The notes under the pieces are model-generated. The model saw nothing but the letters and a program-made list of their open reading frames with translations. It was not told where the DNA came from and searched no databases. 64,000 bases of DNA, taken from Methylobacter sp. S3L5C (GTDB taxonomy: Bacteria; Pseudomonadota; Gammaproteobacteria; Methylococcales; Methylomonadaceae). This document shows, piece by piece, positions 35,033 through 44,007 of the stretch (position 1 is the first letter of the stretch; each line of letters starts with the position of its first letter). Made by a program: the position numbers and the translations under genes. The stretch covers positions 3,635,503 through 3,699,502 of the forward strand of contig NZ_CP076024.1 in the NCBI RefSeq assembly GCF_022788635.1. The letters are read 5' to 3'.

Positions 35033-35992
35033 ATGAACAAACTCTCACGAATATATCAGCTATTACTGGATCACGCCGATAGTGACATCGCCGTCAAGGA
35101 AGTTACCATTGGTTTGGTTTGGACCGTGTGTAAAACAGGGCAACTGGGTTTGGCAATGAGTCCCGGCATGCCAACCCGAACCTTGTCATGGCCAGGATCA
35201 TTGGCCGGTAAAACGCTGGGTGAACTGGCCGAATGGATTACGGATTGGGAACCTTACAAAGCGACTGTAGGCATGGCGGCTATAAATTGTAGCTTAAACC
35301 GTTTTGAATTACCATCGGGCATAACCCTGCTGGCGGCTACAGACAGGGGTAATCTGGCCGTTTTTGAACATTTCCTGCCCCAACTTAAAGATAAAAAAGT
35401 CGTTGTGGTTGGTCGTTATCCGGGTATTGAACGTTACGCTGAACAAATCAACCTGAGTATTCTGGAACGCCAACCGCTGTACAACGATTACCCTGATCCC
35501 GCCTGCGAATTTTTATTGCCCGATGCTGACTGGGTATTTTTAACGGCCAGTTCGATCACCAATAAAACTTTCCCGCGTCTTGCCGAACTGGCACAAAACG
35601 CGACTACCGTATTGATGGGACCCACAGTGCCGTGGTTACCGCAATGGCATGAGTTTGGCATCAATTATCTGGCAGGTTTGGAAATTGTCGATCCGGTAAA
35701 ACTGTACCAGACTGCGGCAGAAGGCGGCGGCGTACGCATTTTTGAAAACGGTGCCCGTTACCGGATAGTTGAGTTAACGCCGGATAACAGCATGACTTGG
35801 CTGAAAAACCGGATAAGTCATGACTATGCTGAAAAACAACAACTGACGTTAGCCATGGAGCAGTGGTATGCCGGTGGCAAAAATGGCCGGTTTCCTGATT
35901 TTAACCAACTGCATCAAGTCACAACGCGCCTTTCGCATCTGGACATCAGTTATAAGTGCCTGTGGGATATCCATCACAGAGAGCCATCATGA
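35033..35992 (+). CDS. DUF4213/DUF364-type putative metal-chelation protein
   Basis: A 319-residue protein. The N-terminal half (KEVTIGLVWTVCKTGQLGLA, GELAEWITDWEPYKATVGMA) corresponds to DUF4213, and the C-terminal Rossmann-like half (KKVVVVGRYPGIERYAEQIN, DADWVFLTASSITNKTFPRL, VLMGPTVPWLP) to DUF364. Family members are proposed to bind heavy metals or cofactors. Six bases after the preceding gene, it may handle molybdenum or iron for nitrogenase; that is inference. Confidence 0.82.
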   Translation: MNKLSRIYQLLLDHADSDIAVKEVTIGLVWTVCKTGQLGLAMSPGMPTRTLSWPGSLAGKTLGELAEWITDWEPYKATVGMAAINCSLNRFELPSGITLLAATDRGNLAVFEHFLPQLKDKKVVVVGRYPGIERYAEQINLSILERQPLYNDYPDPACEFLLPDADWVFLTASSITNKTFPRLAELAQNATTVLMGPTVPWLPQWHEFGINYLAGLEIVDPVKLYQTAAEGGGVRIFENGARYRIVELTPDNSMTWLKNRISHDYAEKQQLTLAMEQWYAGGKNGRFPDFNQLHQVTTRLSHLDISYKCLWDIHHREPS

Positions 35993-36426
35993 CCGACTTC
36001 TTAAATCGCAGCCGGCTTATCCTTTATTATAATGGTGCCATCAGCGCTCTGACCCTGTTCGTGCAACATCCTGACGGCAGTGTGTGCAAGCCCTCCCCTT
36101 TACCCGCAAGGTCTTCGGTTCTGGAAGAAGATGAACTGTCTCTGACTATCGTACACACACCTCCTGCTATCGTCGTGAGCACTATCAGCAATATCATGGG
36201 CTTACCGGCCAATCTTCTGCAAGCTGATACCGGTTATCGGGAACAGGTTGATACCCCGGATGGCATCATCACTGTTTATCTGGCGCATTTTACTATGCTG
36301 GATCCTCCCCGCCAGTTGATGGCTGACAAAGGCTGTCAATTAAGAACATTGACTGAACTAAGAAACAGGCCGCCGGCAGAATTGGAATTATTACGCCGCG
36401 CTTATGTACTGGTAATGGAATCATAG
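35989..36426 (+). CDS. Unrecognised nif-cluster protein (145 residues)
   Basis: The ATG at 35,989 (MTDFLNRSRLILYYNGAISA) overlaps the preceding stop as ATGA. It contains SPLPARSSVLEEDELSLTIV and YLAHFTMLDPPRQLMADKGC; the second half has the proportions of a small alpha/beta domain, perhaps degenerate Nudix-like, but no Nudix box is present. It is coupled to the DUF364 gene and 2 bases from the GlcF-like gene, so all three may act together. Confidence 0.7.
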   Translation: MTDFLNRSRLILYYNGAISALTLFVQHPDGSVCKPSPLPARSSVLEEDELSLTIVHTPPAIVVSTISNIMGLPANLLQADTGYREQVDTPDGIITVYLAHFTMLDPPRQLMADKGCQLRTLTELRNRPPAELELLRRAYVLVMES

Positions 36427-36428
36427 CC

Positions 36429-37733
36429 ATGTTTGAATTTATTGACGATTACTCCAGCGATAACGTCATTTATCCTCAAGACGGTTTATATATACCCGAT
36501 GCAACAGAGTGTATGCGTTGTGGACTCTGTATCAGCTTGTGTCCGACGTATAAACTATTCCGGATTGAAGCAGAAACACCACGTAGCCGTCTGCGTACCA
36601 TCGATAAAATCATTAATGAAAATACGGCTGTTTCCGATAAAGAGCTCAAGCACCTGAACAATTGTACCCAGTGCCGAGCCTGCGAAACAATCTGCCCCGG
36701 TAAAATGGCTTACGGTCATTTGTTTGATCTCGCTCGTGAACAACGTTGCCAGACAAATGCTTTAGACAGGCGCGGCAATTTTCTTACAACAATAGGTTTT
36801 AAATTGATTGAACATAAAGCCTTGTTGACTGCAGCAACTGTCATTATCCGGCTATATCAAAAAACCGGATTACAGTTTCTGTTAAGAAAAACCGCTTTAC
36901 TTCGGCTGTTTAAACTTGATAAGGCGGAGTTGCTAATGCCGGAAGCCGACATCAGCAATCTGGCCCGGCGCTATCCCACAGACAAGCAACACCGTGGCAA
37001 TGTGGCCTTGTTTACCGGCTGCATCAGTGATCATTTTGACCGCAAAACCTTGCTTGCTGCAGTTAAATTGTTAAATGTTATCGGTTTTGATGTTCTTGTT
37101 CCAAAAGCACAAACCTGTTGCGGTGCCATTCATCAACATCAAGGAAAAACCGACATCGCCGATAAAATGGCGACACTCAACATTGATGTATTCAATTCAC
37201 TGGATATTGAAGCCATTATCTTCACTGCCAGTGGCTGTGGCTTGATGCTGAATGAATATGAGCAAAAAGCTGGTGATGCCCCAAAAAATTTCAGTAACAA
37301 CCTGTTCGATATTACCGAATTTCTAAACAGGCACTGGCCGGACGATATCAAACTGAAAGAGCCCCACGCTAACGCGAGGAAAGTCGCCGTACATGAACCC
37401 TGTAGCCAACGTAACGTTCCCAAACCGGAGCTTGGGAACAAGGACGCTTGGAGCCGGCATCAGCACGTCTATGCCTTACTGGAAAAAATTCCTGAAATAA
37501 CCGTAATTTCGTTACCCGAGAATCAAATCTGCTGTGGTGCCGGTGGCGTTCATATGCTGACCCATCCCGAAATAGCCGAGCCACTCAGAAATATCAAACT
37601 GGCTCACTTTGAACAAACCAAAGCAGACTTTCTGGTATCGACCAACATCGGTTGTGCCTTACATTTAACTACAGGACTGCCCCGGAATAAGGTTATACAT
37701 CCGGTGGTTCTGTTGGCGGAGCTGTTACCTTGA
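36429..37733 (+). CDS. GlcF/HdrD-like Fe-S oxidoreductase with in-frame palindrome insertion
   Basis: A 434-residue protein. Two [4Fe-4S] motifs (CMRCGLCISLCP at residues 28-39, CTQCRACETICP at 79-90) are followed by two CCG domains (TCCGAIHQ and ICCGAGG). This is the layout of the glycolate-oxidase Fe-S subunit and heterodisulfide-reductase-like electron carriers. No flavin partner (GlcD/E) is adjacent, so it may transfer electrons within the nif/Rnf system. Between EPCSQRNV and HQHVYALLEKIPE, where GlcF relatives read RNVLK-x-x-x-VYALL, about 13 residues are added by the palindrome at 37,416. Convergent with the rnf operon. Confidence 0.82.
   Translation: MFEFIDDYSSDNVIYPQDGLYIPDATECMRCGLCISLCPTYKLFRIEAETPRSRLRTIDKIINENTAVSDKELKHLNNCTQCRACETICPGKMAYGHLFDLAREQRCQTNALDRRGNFLTTIGFKLIEHKALLTAATVIIRLYQKTGLQFLLRKTALLRLFKLDKAELLMPEADISNLARRYPTDKQHRGNVALFTGCISDHFDRKTLLAAVKLLNVIGFDVLVPKAQTCCGAIHQHQGKTDIADKMATLNIDVFNSLDIEAIIFTASGCGLMLNEYEQKAGDAPKNFSNNLFDITEFLNRHWPDDIKLKEPHANARKVAVHEPCSQRNVPKPELGNKDAWSRHQHVYALLEKIPEITVISLPENQICCGAGGVHMLTHPEIAEPLRNIKLAHFEQTKADFLVSTNIGCALHLTTGLPRNKVIHPVVLLAELLP
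37416..37439. repeat. Palindrome GTTCCCAA-N8-TTGGGAAC inside the GlcF-like gene
   Basis: A perfect inverted repeat lying in frame and coding for NVPKPELGNK. Its form (GTTCCCA...TGGGAAC) is that of a small dispersed palindrome rather than of a protein-coding constraint. Confidence 0.7.
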
Positions 37734-37786
37734 AATACCCTCTTGTCCCTTTCCACGCATAGCATTAAAAGGTAGCGGAACAATCG

Positions 37787-38233
37787 TTAACGCTTTCTCA
37801 AGCAAACCAACTGTGTCGATTGCCAGCCCTGTTTTTCATAAAAATCCAAAGCCGACCGGTTATTTTTATCCGCCAATAACTGCAGACGTTTAAGTCCCTT
37901 AACCTCAGCCCAATCAACAGCGCCTGCAATCAATTTTTCCGCTATACCCTGACGACGAAAGTCTGCTGCAACAATCAGGTCTTCAAGTAAACCAACGGCG
38001 CCGCCTTCCGCCGTTGAAAGCAATGTTTGTACCGTACACATACCCAATATTCTATTATCACTTTGTAATTGCGCAACCAAAATACAATCTTTTTCACTTT
38101 TTAACAGTAGCGTCAAGCCATGCCCCTGTTTATTCTGATCAAACGCAAAATCTGCCTCGATACTAAAAAGTACTTTTAAGAGCGCAACAAGTTGTGGAAT
38201 GTCGGATGGTTTTGCAGTTCTAATAGTGATCAT
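37787..38233 (-). CDS. GNAT family N-acetyltransferase
   Basis: A 148-residue GNAT protein: start MITIRTAKPSDIPQLVALLK, acetyl-CoA-binding DLIVAADFRRQGIAEKLIAG (RRQGIA is the R-x-x-G-x-A motif) and NRSALDFYEKQGWQ. The substrate is unknown. It is the last gene of the rnf transcript, 15 bases after rnfH, and may be a passenger or modify a component. Confidence 0.88.
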   Translation of the reverse strand: MITIRTAKPSDIPQLVALLKVLFSIEADFAFDQNKQGHGLTLLLKSEKDCILVAQLQSDNRILGMCTVQTLLSTAEGGAVGLLEDLIVAADFRRQGIAEKLIAGAVDWAEVKGLKRLQLLADKNNRSALDFYEKQGWQSTQLVCLRKR

Positions 38234-38248
38234 TATTACTAACTGATA

Positions 38249-38509
38249 TTAGCGTCTGCGCCGTTGCACAGTTTGCGGATCAACGGTTATCTGCCGATAA
38301 ATTTCCACTCGATCTCCTTCCTTGACAAGAGTATCCAATGCCGCAATTTTACCGAATATGCCAACTTTTTGGTTATCCAGGTTTATGTCAGGGTAGAGTT
38401 TTAACAAGCCCGAGAGATTAATTGCTTCCTGTATCGTACTGCTATCGGGCACTTCCAGGCGCATCCATAACTGCCTGTCGACTTCTGCATAACAAACTCC
38501 GACATTCAT
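38249..38509 (-). CDS. rnfH: RnfH
   Basis: An 86-residue beta-grasp (ubiquitin-like) protein of the RnfH family: MNVGVCYAEVDRQLWMRLEV, GIFGKIAALDTLVKEGDRVE, IYRQITVDPQTVQRRRR. It accompanies rnf operons; its role is not settled. Confidence 0.9.
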   Translation of the reverse strand: MNVGVCYAEVDRQLWMRLEVPDSSTIQEAINLSGLLKLYPDINLDNQKVGIFGKIAALDTLVKEGDRVEIYRQITVDPQTVQRRRR

Positions 38510-38527
38510 AATAATTCCTTAATTTTT

Positions 38528-39217
38528 TTATTCAGTTGTTGCTTCGTGAAATAAAGCGACTGGGACTTTTCTCAGCGCAAGCTTTTGATCTATCAAGCGC
38601 TTACCGACAATCAAAAAAGCCAGCATAATGAAGCCGCCCGGAGGTAGTGCCATTAATAAAAAGCCTTTGTAGTTAGGGATAACAGTCACTTCCAGAAACT
38701 TAAACGACTCACCCAGTAACAATGAAGCATTAGCAAATAGCGTACCTGCAGAACTTATTTCTCTTAGCCCGCCAAGGGCGACAAGGACAAGGGTAAAGCC
38801 CAGCCCCATCATCAGGCCATCCCATAAAGCAGCCTTTACCGGTTGCTTGGAGGCAAAGGCTTCGGCCCGACCTAACAGCGCGCAATTGGTAACAATCAAG
38901 GCAATGAACAGGCCCAGTACTTTATAAAGTTCATGCGCCCACGCATTCATTAAAATATCCACCAAGGTCACTAAGGTGGCGATAAGCAACACAAAAATCG
39001 GGATGCGAATTTCACCGGGAATTAAGTGCCGGGTTAATGAAATAAGGCCATTGGATGCCGTGATAACAACCAGTGTAGCGATACCCATCCCCAAGCCATT
39101 GGTTGCTGTTCCGGTTACTGCCAGTAAAGGACACAGCGCCAGGTTTTGTCCGAAAACAATATTATTGTTCCAGATTCCATCAATAGCGATCTTACGATAA
39201 GTTTCTGATAGTAACAT
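38528..39217 (-). CDS. rnfE: RnfE, membrane subunit
   Basis: A 229-residue polytopic membrane protein (about six helices): NNNIVFGQNLALCPLLAVTG, LFIALIVTNCALLGRAEAFA. The paired cysteines in ALCPLL and TNCALL bind the shared cluster with RnfA. The start is at ATG 39,215-39,217, with GAGG upstream. Confidence 0.93.
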   Translation of the reverse strand: MLLSETYRKIAIDGIWNNNIVFGQNLALCPLLAVTGTATNGLGMGIATLVVITASNGLISLTRHLIPGEIRIPIFVLLIATLVTLVDILMNAWAHELYKVLGLFIALIVTNCALLGRAEAFASKQPVKAALWDGLMMGLGFTLVLVALGGLREISSAGTLFANASLLLGESFKFLEVTVIPNYKGFLLMALPPGGFIMLAFLIVGKRLIDQKLALRKVPVALFHEATTE

Positions 39218-39227
39218 GACGGTTTCC

Positions 39228-39938
39228 TCAGGGATTAATGAGTTGTGCTTGATGGGCTTTAAACCATTGCAAGCCGCGATAAGTCGCTTGTACTGACTTG
39301 CGAGGGGTGATGGTTGCACCGGCAAATTGGTCGAAAATGCCGCCATCTTTTTTAACCGTCCATTGTGACGACGTTAAATTGTCCAAAGAGTGACCGACAA
39401 AGCTCAATATCCAGTCTGATTTAGCGACTTCAATTTTGTCGCCCAAACCCGGTGTTTCTTTGTGAGCAAGAACGCGCACGCCCAAAATATTACCATCCCG
39501 ATCCAGCCCCATAATCATGTTTATTGGGCCCGAATAGCCGTCAGGCGCACTAAATTTAAAGCACACAGCAGTCACTTGCCCGGATTTTTTAGCCAGATAC
39601 ACGGTGGTTTTGTCAGCGCCGATATTATAGTCAGCAGACGATATCGTTAATGTGTCTTGCCGTAAGTCATTATCATAAAGACTGGCGGGTACCACTTCTT
39701 GCAGCGATTTGTTTAAATCTTCATCAAGACGCTGTTGAATGGTGCCTTGCGTACTGCAATTGGTAACACCCAGCAAGATACTGGCCAGTAAGGCAAAGCC
39801 GGCTAAAATACCCGTTTGAAACTCCAACCGGGGTCTAAGACGTGCCAGATTGGCAGGCTCCAACCAGTTTTTTATAAATTCCCTGTAAACGGCAATTTTA
39901 TCTTGTAAGCGTTGACGTGTTGCGGGGTCAAGTTTCAT
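39228..39938 (-). CDS. rnfG: RnfG, FMN-bearing subunit
   Basis: A 236-residue protein with one membrane anchor (LAGFALLASILLGVT, residues 49-63) and a periplasmic FMN domain; FAGATITPRKSV has the threonine that carries covalent FMN. Unusual is a charged cytoplasmic extension of about 45 residues before the anchor. Confidence 0.92.
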   Translation of the reverse strand: MKLDPATRQRLQDKIAVYREFIKNWLEPANLARLRPRLEFQTGILAGFALLASILLGVTNCSTQGTIQQRLDEDLNKSLQEVVPASLYDNDLRQDTLTISSADYNIGADKTTVYLAKKSGQVTAVCFKFSAPDGYSGPINMIMGLDRDGNILGVRVLAHKETPGLGDKIEVAKSDWILSFVGHSLDNLTSSQWTVKKDGGIFDQFAGATITPRKSVQATYRGLQWFKAHQAQLINP

Positions 39939-39969
39939 GGTTTACGCTCTAGCTTAATCATTGTAAAAC

Positions 39970-41043
39970 TTACGATTTTGGAATTTCAAGAGGCTTGCCT
40001 TTGCGATCGCGCCCGTAAATTCTGGGGCGTATGTAATGATCTATCAGCGGTGTCGCAGCATTCATCAACAATACCGCAAACCCGGCGCCTTCCGGATAGG
40101 CTCCCCAGCTACGAATGACGAAAATAAAAAGCCCGCAACCTGCACCAAATACCAATTGCCCTGCTTTGGTGTTGGGAGAGGTAACATAGTCAGTCGCTAT
40201 AAAAAATGCCACCAACATTAATGATCCTGAACTCAAATGTAGAAATGGACTGACATAATGTTGATCGTCCATGACATGAAAAAAACCGGATAACAGCACG
40301 ACAGTCAATAATAAAGAGACAGGAATATACCATTTAATAACGCCCTGCCTGATTAACCAAAAGCCGCCCAAACCCAGTAACAACGTTGAAGTTTCGCCCA
40401 GGCTACCTCGTGTCCAGCCGATGAAATTAAAAAACCCGGAATAGTCTTTTAAAATATCAACCAACAACCGATTTTGCGAGAATTCAGTTTTGGTAAATCC
40501 CAGCGTAGTCGCACCCGTGCTTGCATCGATATTTTCCAATCCTGCTAAAGTGATATGCCAACTTTCAATAATCCCCGGTGAACTTGAAAAAAATAATGGT
40601 GACACATTAGCCCAAGTCGTCATTTCGACAGGAAAAGAAATTAACAAGGCGACTCTGGCCAACATGGCAGGGTTAAACAGATTTTGTCCCAGACCGCCAT
40701 AAACCTGTTTACCCAAAATAATCGCCAGTCCGGAACCAACCACCCCAATCCACCACGGAGCCCAGGGTGGCAGCGTCATAGCCAATAACCAGCCGGTCAA
40801 TACGGCAGAGCCATCCATAATGACGGGTTTGGCAACTCTTCCGGCCAGGCGCAGACAAAAGACTTCAAAAAAAACTGCGGATAACACGGTAATAATGAAT
40901 AAGTTTAAAGCCGGCCAACCAAAACACCAGAGTCCAAAGACAGTCGCGGGCGTAATAGCCAGCATGACTTGCCACATAATATGACTGACATTGGCTTTAA
41001 CGCCAACATGTGCGCCGCAGCCAGGTTTTATATTGGCAATCAT
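39970..41043 (-). CDS. rnfD: RnfD, membrane flavin subunit
   Basis: A 357-residue membrane protein with ten or so helices. ASTGATTLGF carries the covalent-FMN threonine. The N-terminal SHIMWQVMLAITPATVFGLW is typical of RnfD. Its ATG overlaps the rnfC stop (ATGA). Confidence 0.94.
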   Translation of the reverse strand: MIANIKPGCGAHVGVKANVSHIMWQVMLAITPATVFGLWCFGWPALNLFIITVLSAVFFEVFCLRLAGRVAKPVIMDGSAVLTGWLLAMTLPPWAPWWIGVVGSGLAIILGKQVYGGLGQNLFNPAMLARVALLISFPVEMTTWANVSPLFFSSSPGIIESWHITLAGLENIDASTGATTLGFTKTEFSQNRLLVDILKDYSGFFNFIGWTRGSLGETSTLLLGLGGFWLIRQGVIKWYIPVSLLLTVVLLSGFFHVMDDQHYVSPFLHLSSGSLMLVAFFIATDYVTSPNTKAGQLVFGAGCGLFIFVIRSWGAYPEGAGFAVLLMNAATPLIDHYIRPRIYGRDRKGKPLEIPKS

Positions 41044-42662
41044 GTTGTTGCCTCCTGCGCGGCTTTTAGCCTTTCCCGTTCGGCTTTTGCCGCTATCCGT
41101 GCCAGCTCTTCTTCGTGTTGTTGCCTGGCGATGCGCTCCATGCGCAAATTACGATCATCAATCAAGCGTTTGGTTTGCCCGGATTTATGTTGGGCTTGCT
41201 GTCTGGCTGCGACTTCACCGGAAGCATACTTAAAATATTGCACCAGAGGAATATTGGAAGGACAGATGTAAGAACAGCAACCGCAACTGATACAGTCCTT
41301 TAAGCCTAAATCAACAGCAATATCCAGTTGGTTGATACGGATATTATTCGCCATATCCAAAGGGCGTAATCCGGCCGGACAAACGCTGATGCAACTGGCA
41401 CAACGAATACACGGCTGTTCATCGGTATTTTTTAATTCGCCATGGGTTAAGGCCAGAATACCGCTAGTGGCCTTGACCGTCGGTAATCCCGTATGCGGCA
41501 AAGAGTCACCCATCATCGGCCCCCCCATGATAATGCGGGCAGTTTGCTCCGGATTTACCTGGCAAAAACCAAATAGTTCCGAGATTAAAGTCCCCAACGG
41601 CACTTCTACGTTCATAGGCCTGGCAACCGCACCGCCTGATACGGTAATAACCCGGCTCACCAGCGGTTGTCCGTAACGAATGGCTTTATGAACAGCATGA
41701 GCCGTGCCGACATTATGAATCGTCACACCGATTTCCGATGAGCGGCAACCTACCGGAACTTCCTTACCCGTCACATAGCGAATCAATTGTCTGTCCCAAC
41801 CCATCGGATAACGCGTAGGGATTTGTATCACTTTAATTAGCGGGTACGGCTGTGCTGCCGCTTGCATAGCAAGATAGGCTTTCGGTTTGTTATCTTCAAT
41901 CGCCACGACTGCGCTTTCGGCCGCCATGCCATGCAGCATCAAACGCACACCGTCGATAATCTGTTCGGCACGTTCCTGCATCAAACGATCGTCACAGCTT
42001 AAGTAAGGCTCACATTCTGCCCCATTAATAATCAGCGTATCTATCTGATTTTCACGCCCCATATTAAGCTTAACCGCTGTCGGGAATGTTGCGCCGCCCA
42101 AACCGACAATTCCCGCCGCACCTACGCGTAAACTAATATCTTCAGGTGTTAACAGGAACGGATCGGCAACCGGTTTGGTTGCCAGCCATTTATCATTACC
42201 GTCAGTTTCCAGCACGATCATACGAATCGGCAAGGCCGATGGATGTGGGGCAGGATAATCATTAACATCAACAATGATGCCAGAACTCGGTGCATGCACA
42301 GGCGCGGAAATCATACCTTGACTGTAGGCCAATAGCTGACCCTTTAGTACTTTATCACCGACTTTAATTAACGGCTCGGCAGGTTTGCCGACATGCTGTT
42401 GCAGAGGAATATACAGTTTTTTTGGTAACGGGAAATTTGTTACTATGCCTTGTGTCGCCGTTATGGTTTTGTGTTGTTCCGCATGCACACCACCCCGTAT
42501 ACGCGGTTTTGAGAAAAAATCCGGTAGCCGTTTAAAAACGTCAGACCCGCTTTCTGAGTAAGGCGTAAAAGAGCGAAAAAAAGGCAAATACAGGAAATTT
42601 TTAAGCGCTTTCGCAACGCCATCAGGAATTAATTCAGCAGTGTTTAAATAGCTTTTTAACAT
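41040..42662 (-). CDS. rnfC: RnfC, NADH/ferredoxin-side subunit
   Basis: A 540-residue peripheral subunit. It has the SLBB/Complex-I 51-kDa-like region (GAAGIVGLGGATFPTAVKLN, INGAECEPYLSCDDRLMQER) and two [4Fe-4S] motifs (CIRCASCISVCP, CISCGCCSYICP). A Lys/Arg/Glu-rich C-terminal helix follows. It links NAD(H) to the membrane subunits; in diazotrophs, Rnf uses ion-motive force to reduce ferredoxin. Confidence 0.94.
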   Translation of the reverse strand: MLKSYLNTAELIPDGVAKALKNFLYLPFFRSFTPYSESGSDVFKRLPDFFSKPRIRGGVHAEQHKTITATQGIVTNFPLPKKLYIPLQQHVGKPAEPLIKVGDKVLKGQLLAYSQGMISAPVHAPSSGIIVDVNDYPAPHPSALPIRMIVLETDGNDKWLATKPVADPFLLTPEDISLRVGAAGIVGLGGATFPTAVKLNMGRENQIDTLIINGAECEPYLSCDDRLMQERAEQIIDGVRLMLHGMAAESAVVAIEDNKPKAYLAMQAAAQPYPLIKVIQIPTRYPMGWDRQLIRYVTGKEVPVGCRSSEIGVTIHNVGTAHAVHKAIRYGQPLVSRVITVSGGAVARPMNVEVPLGTLISELFGFCQVNPEQTARIIMGGPMMGDSLPHTGLPTVKATSGILALTHGELKNTDEQPCIRCASCISVCPAGLRPLDMANNIRINQLDIAVDLGLKDCISCGCCSYICPSNIPLVQYFKYASGEVAARQQAQHKSGQTKRLIDDRNLRMERIARQQHEEELARIAAKAERERLKAAQEATT

Positions 42663-43210
42663 ACGGCATTACTCGCTTCAGGTAAAGCAGGTTTGGTCCA
42701 GCGCCAGTTACGCAAGGTCACGTCAATCGGGTGCATCTGCAAACATTCAGTCGGACAAACCTCAATACATTTTTTGCAACCTATGCAAGCATCGGCAACC
42801 ACAACATGAATTTGCTTGGGCGCACCCACAATAGCATCGGTAGGACAGACTTTAAAACAACGAGTACAGCCGGTGCAGGTAGCTTCGCTGACTCTGGCTA
42901 CCAGTAATTCAGGTTCTTTTACCGCACTTAAATCCAGCTCCAGTCCCAATAAAGCGGCAATTTGTTCGGCCAGGGCACTGCCACCGGGAGGGCATATCGT
43001 AGAAGCCGCTTTACCTGCGACCAACGCTTCTGCGGCAGGCCTGCAACCAGGAAAACCGCATTGACCGCATTGTGAACCGGGCAATAAAGATTCCAGTTCA
43101 TCAACAATTGGACTGCTTTCTACTTTTAAGTATTTGGCAGCGATACCCAATAAAAAACCTAAAACCAGACCTAACAAGGTCAAACTGATAATCGCGGATA
43201 AAACATACAT
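42656..43210 (-). CDS. rnfB: RnfB, ferredoxin-like subunit
   Basis: A 184-residue protein with N-terminal anchor (MYVLSAIISLTLLGLVLGFL), the CGQCGFPGC cluster-binding region and two ferredoxin motifs (CTGCTRCFKVCP, CIGCKKCIEVCP). Overlaps rnfC by 7 bases. Confidence 0.94.
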   Translation of the reverse strand: MYVLSAIISLTLLGLVLGFLLGIAAKYLKVESSPIVDELESLLPGSQCGQCGFPGCRPAAEALVAGKAASTICPPGGSALAEQIAALLGLELDLSAVKEPELLVARVSEATCTGCTRCFKVCPTDAIVGAPKQIHVVVADACIGCKKCIEVCPTECLQMHPIDVTLRNWRWTKPALPEASNAVC

Positions 43211-43275
43211 GGCTGCTTTCCTGTCACATTTTTGTTAAGGCGATTTCCTGCGAAGGATATATTCATTCCCGGATA

Positions 43276-43851
43276 TCACCCGAGACCGGCAAACCCCATA
43301 AATGCCAGCGATAAAATACCGGCGGTGATAAACGCAATCGGTGTCCCGGCAAATAACACCGGAACTGCCATCAAGGCCAAACGCTCACGTAAACCTGCAA
43401 ACAGCACCATGACCAAGGTAAAGCCCAATGCGGAACCAAAACCAAAAATCATGCTTTGCATAAAACCGTATTGTTCCTGCACATTTAATAATGCTACCCC
43501 CAACACGGCGCAATTAGTGGTAATCAACGGCAAGAAAATACCCAGTATTTGATACAGAACCGGACTGGTTTTATGCACGACCATTTCGGTGAACTGCACC
43601 ACCGCAGCAATCACCAGAATAAAGGCGAGTATGCGCAAAAACTGGATATTAAATGGCGCGAGCACAAAATGCTCCAGTATCCAGCTGGTCATAGCCGCCA
43701 AGGTCAGCACAAACGTTGTTGCCAGTCCCATGCTTAATGCGGCATCCAGTTTTTTTGACACGCCCATAAACGGGCATAATCCCAAAAACTTTACCAGAAC
43801 CACGTTATTGACTAAAGCCGTGCCTAATAAAAGCAAAAGATATTCACTCAC
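43276..43851 (-). CDS. rnfA: RnfA, membrane subunit
   Basis: A 191-residue membrane protein ([32 protein letters not shown]). I place the start at GTG 43,849-43,851, which gives the family's normal N-terminus and length. The upstream ATG (43,903-43,905) and TTG lie inside a sigma54-type promoter, so they cannot be on the message. Confidence 0.9.
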   Translation of the reverse strand: MSEYLLLLLGTALVNNVVLVKFLGLCPFMGVSKKLDAALSMGLATTFVLTLAAMTSWILEHFVLAPFNIQFLRILAFILVIAAVVQFTEMVVHKTSPVLYQILGIFLPLITTNCAVLGVALLNVQEQYGFMQSMIFGFGSALGFTLVMVLFAGLRERLALMAVPVLFAGTPIAFITAGILSLAFMGFAGLG

Positions 43852-43900
43852 TGTTTTTTCCACGCGGTTGAGCTGTATACCAGCATTTATAATTTCTTGA

Positions 43901-43916
43901 AGCATCAATTATGCCA
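43901..43916 (-). promoter_or_regulatory. Predicted sigma54 promoter of the rnf operon
   Basis: On the minus strand TGGCATAATTGATGCT has GG-N10-GC spacing; the start of transcription would be near 43,890. Confidence 0.65.
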
Positions 43917-43953
43917 AGGTAAAATTAACCGGTGATTGCCAGCTTGGCGCGCA

Positions 43954-43978
43954 GATATTGTGCAATCGGTACAATATC
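43954..43978. promoter_or_regulatory. Perfect dyad GATATTGT-N9-ACAATATC between rnfA and nifL
   Basis: Eight-base arms are perfectly complementary and lie between the candidate NifA site (43,992) and the rnf -24 element. It looks like a dimeric-regulator site. The rest of the 43,852-44,206 gap shows no clear nifL promoter. Confidence 0.5.
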
Positions 43979-43991
43979 AGTGCAATAAAAC

Positions 43992-44007
43992 TGTGATAAG
44001 TCCAACA
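43992..44007. promoter_or_regulatory. Candidate NifA upstream activator sequence (rnf)
   Basis: TGTGATAAGTCCAACA fits TGT-N10-ACA, 76 bases upstream of the rnf -24 element. Confidence 0.5.

Noticed and set aside
43852-43908. N-terminal extension of RnfA from ATG 43,905 or TTG 43,908
   Set aside because: These codons lie inside the predicted sigma54 promoter, and the extension is absent from the RnfA family.
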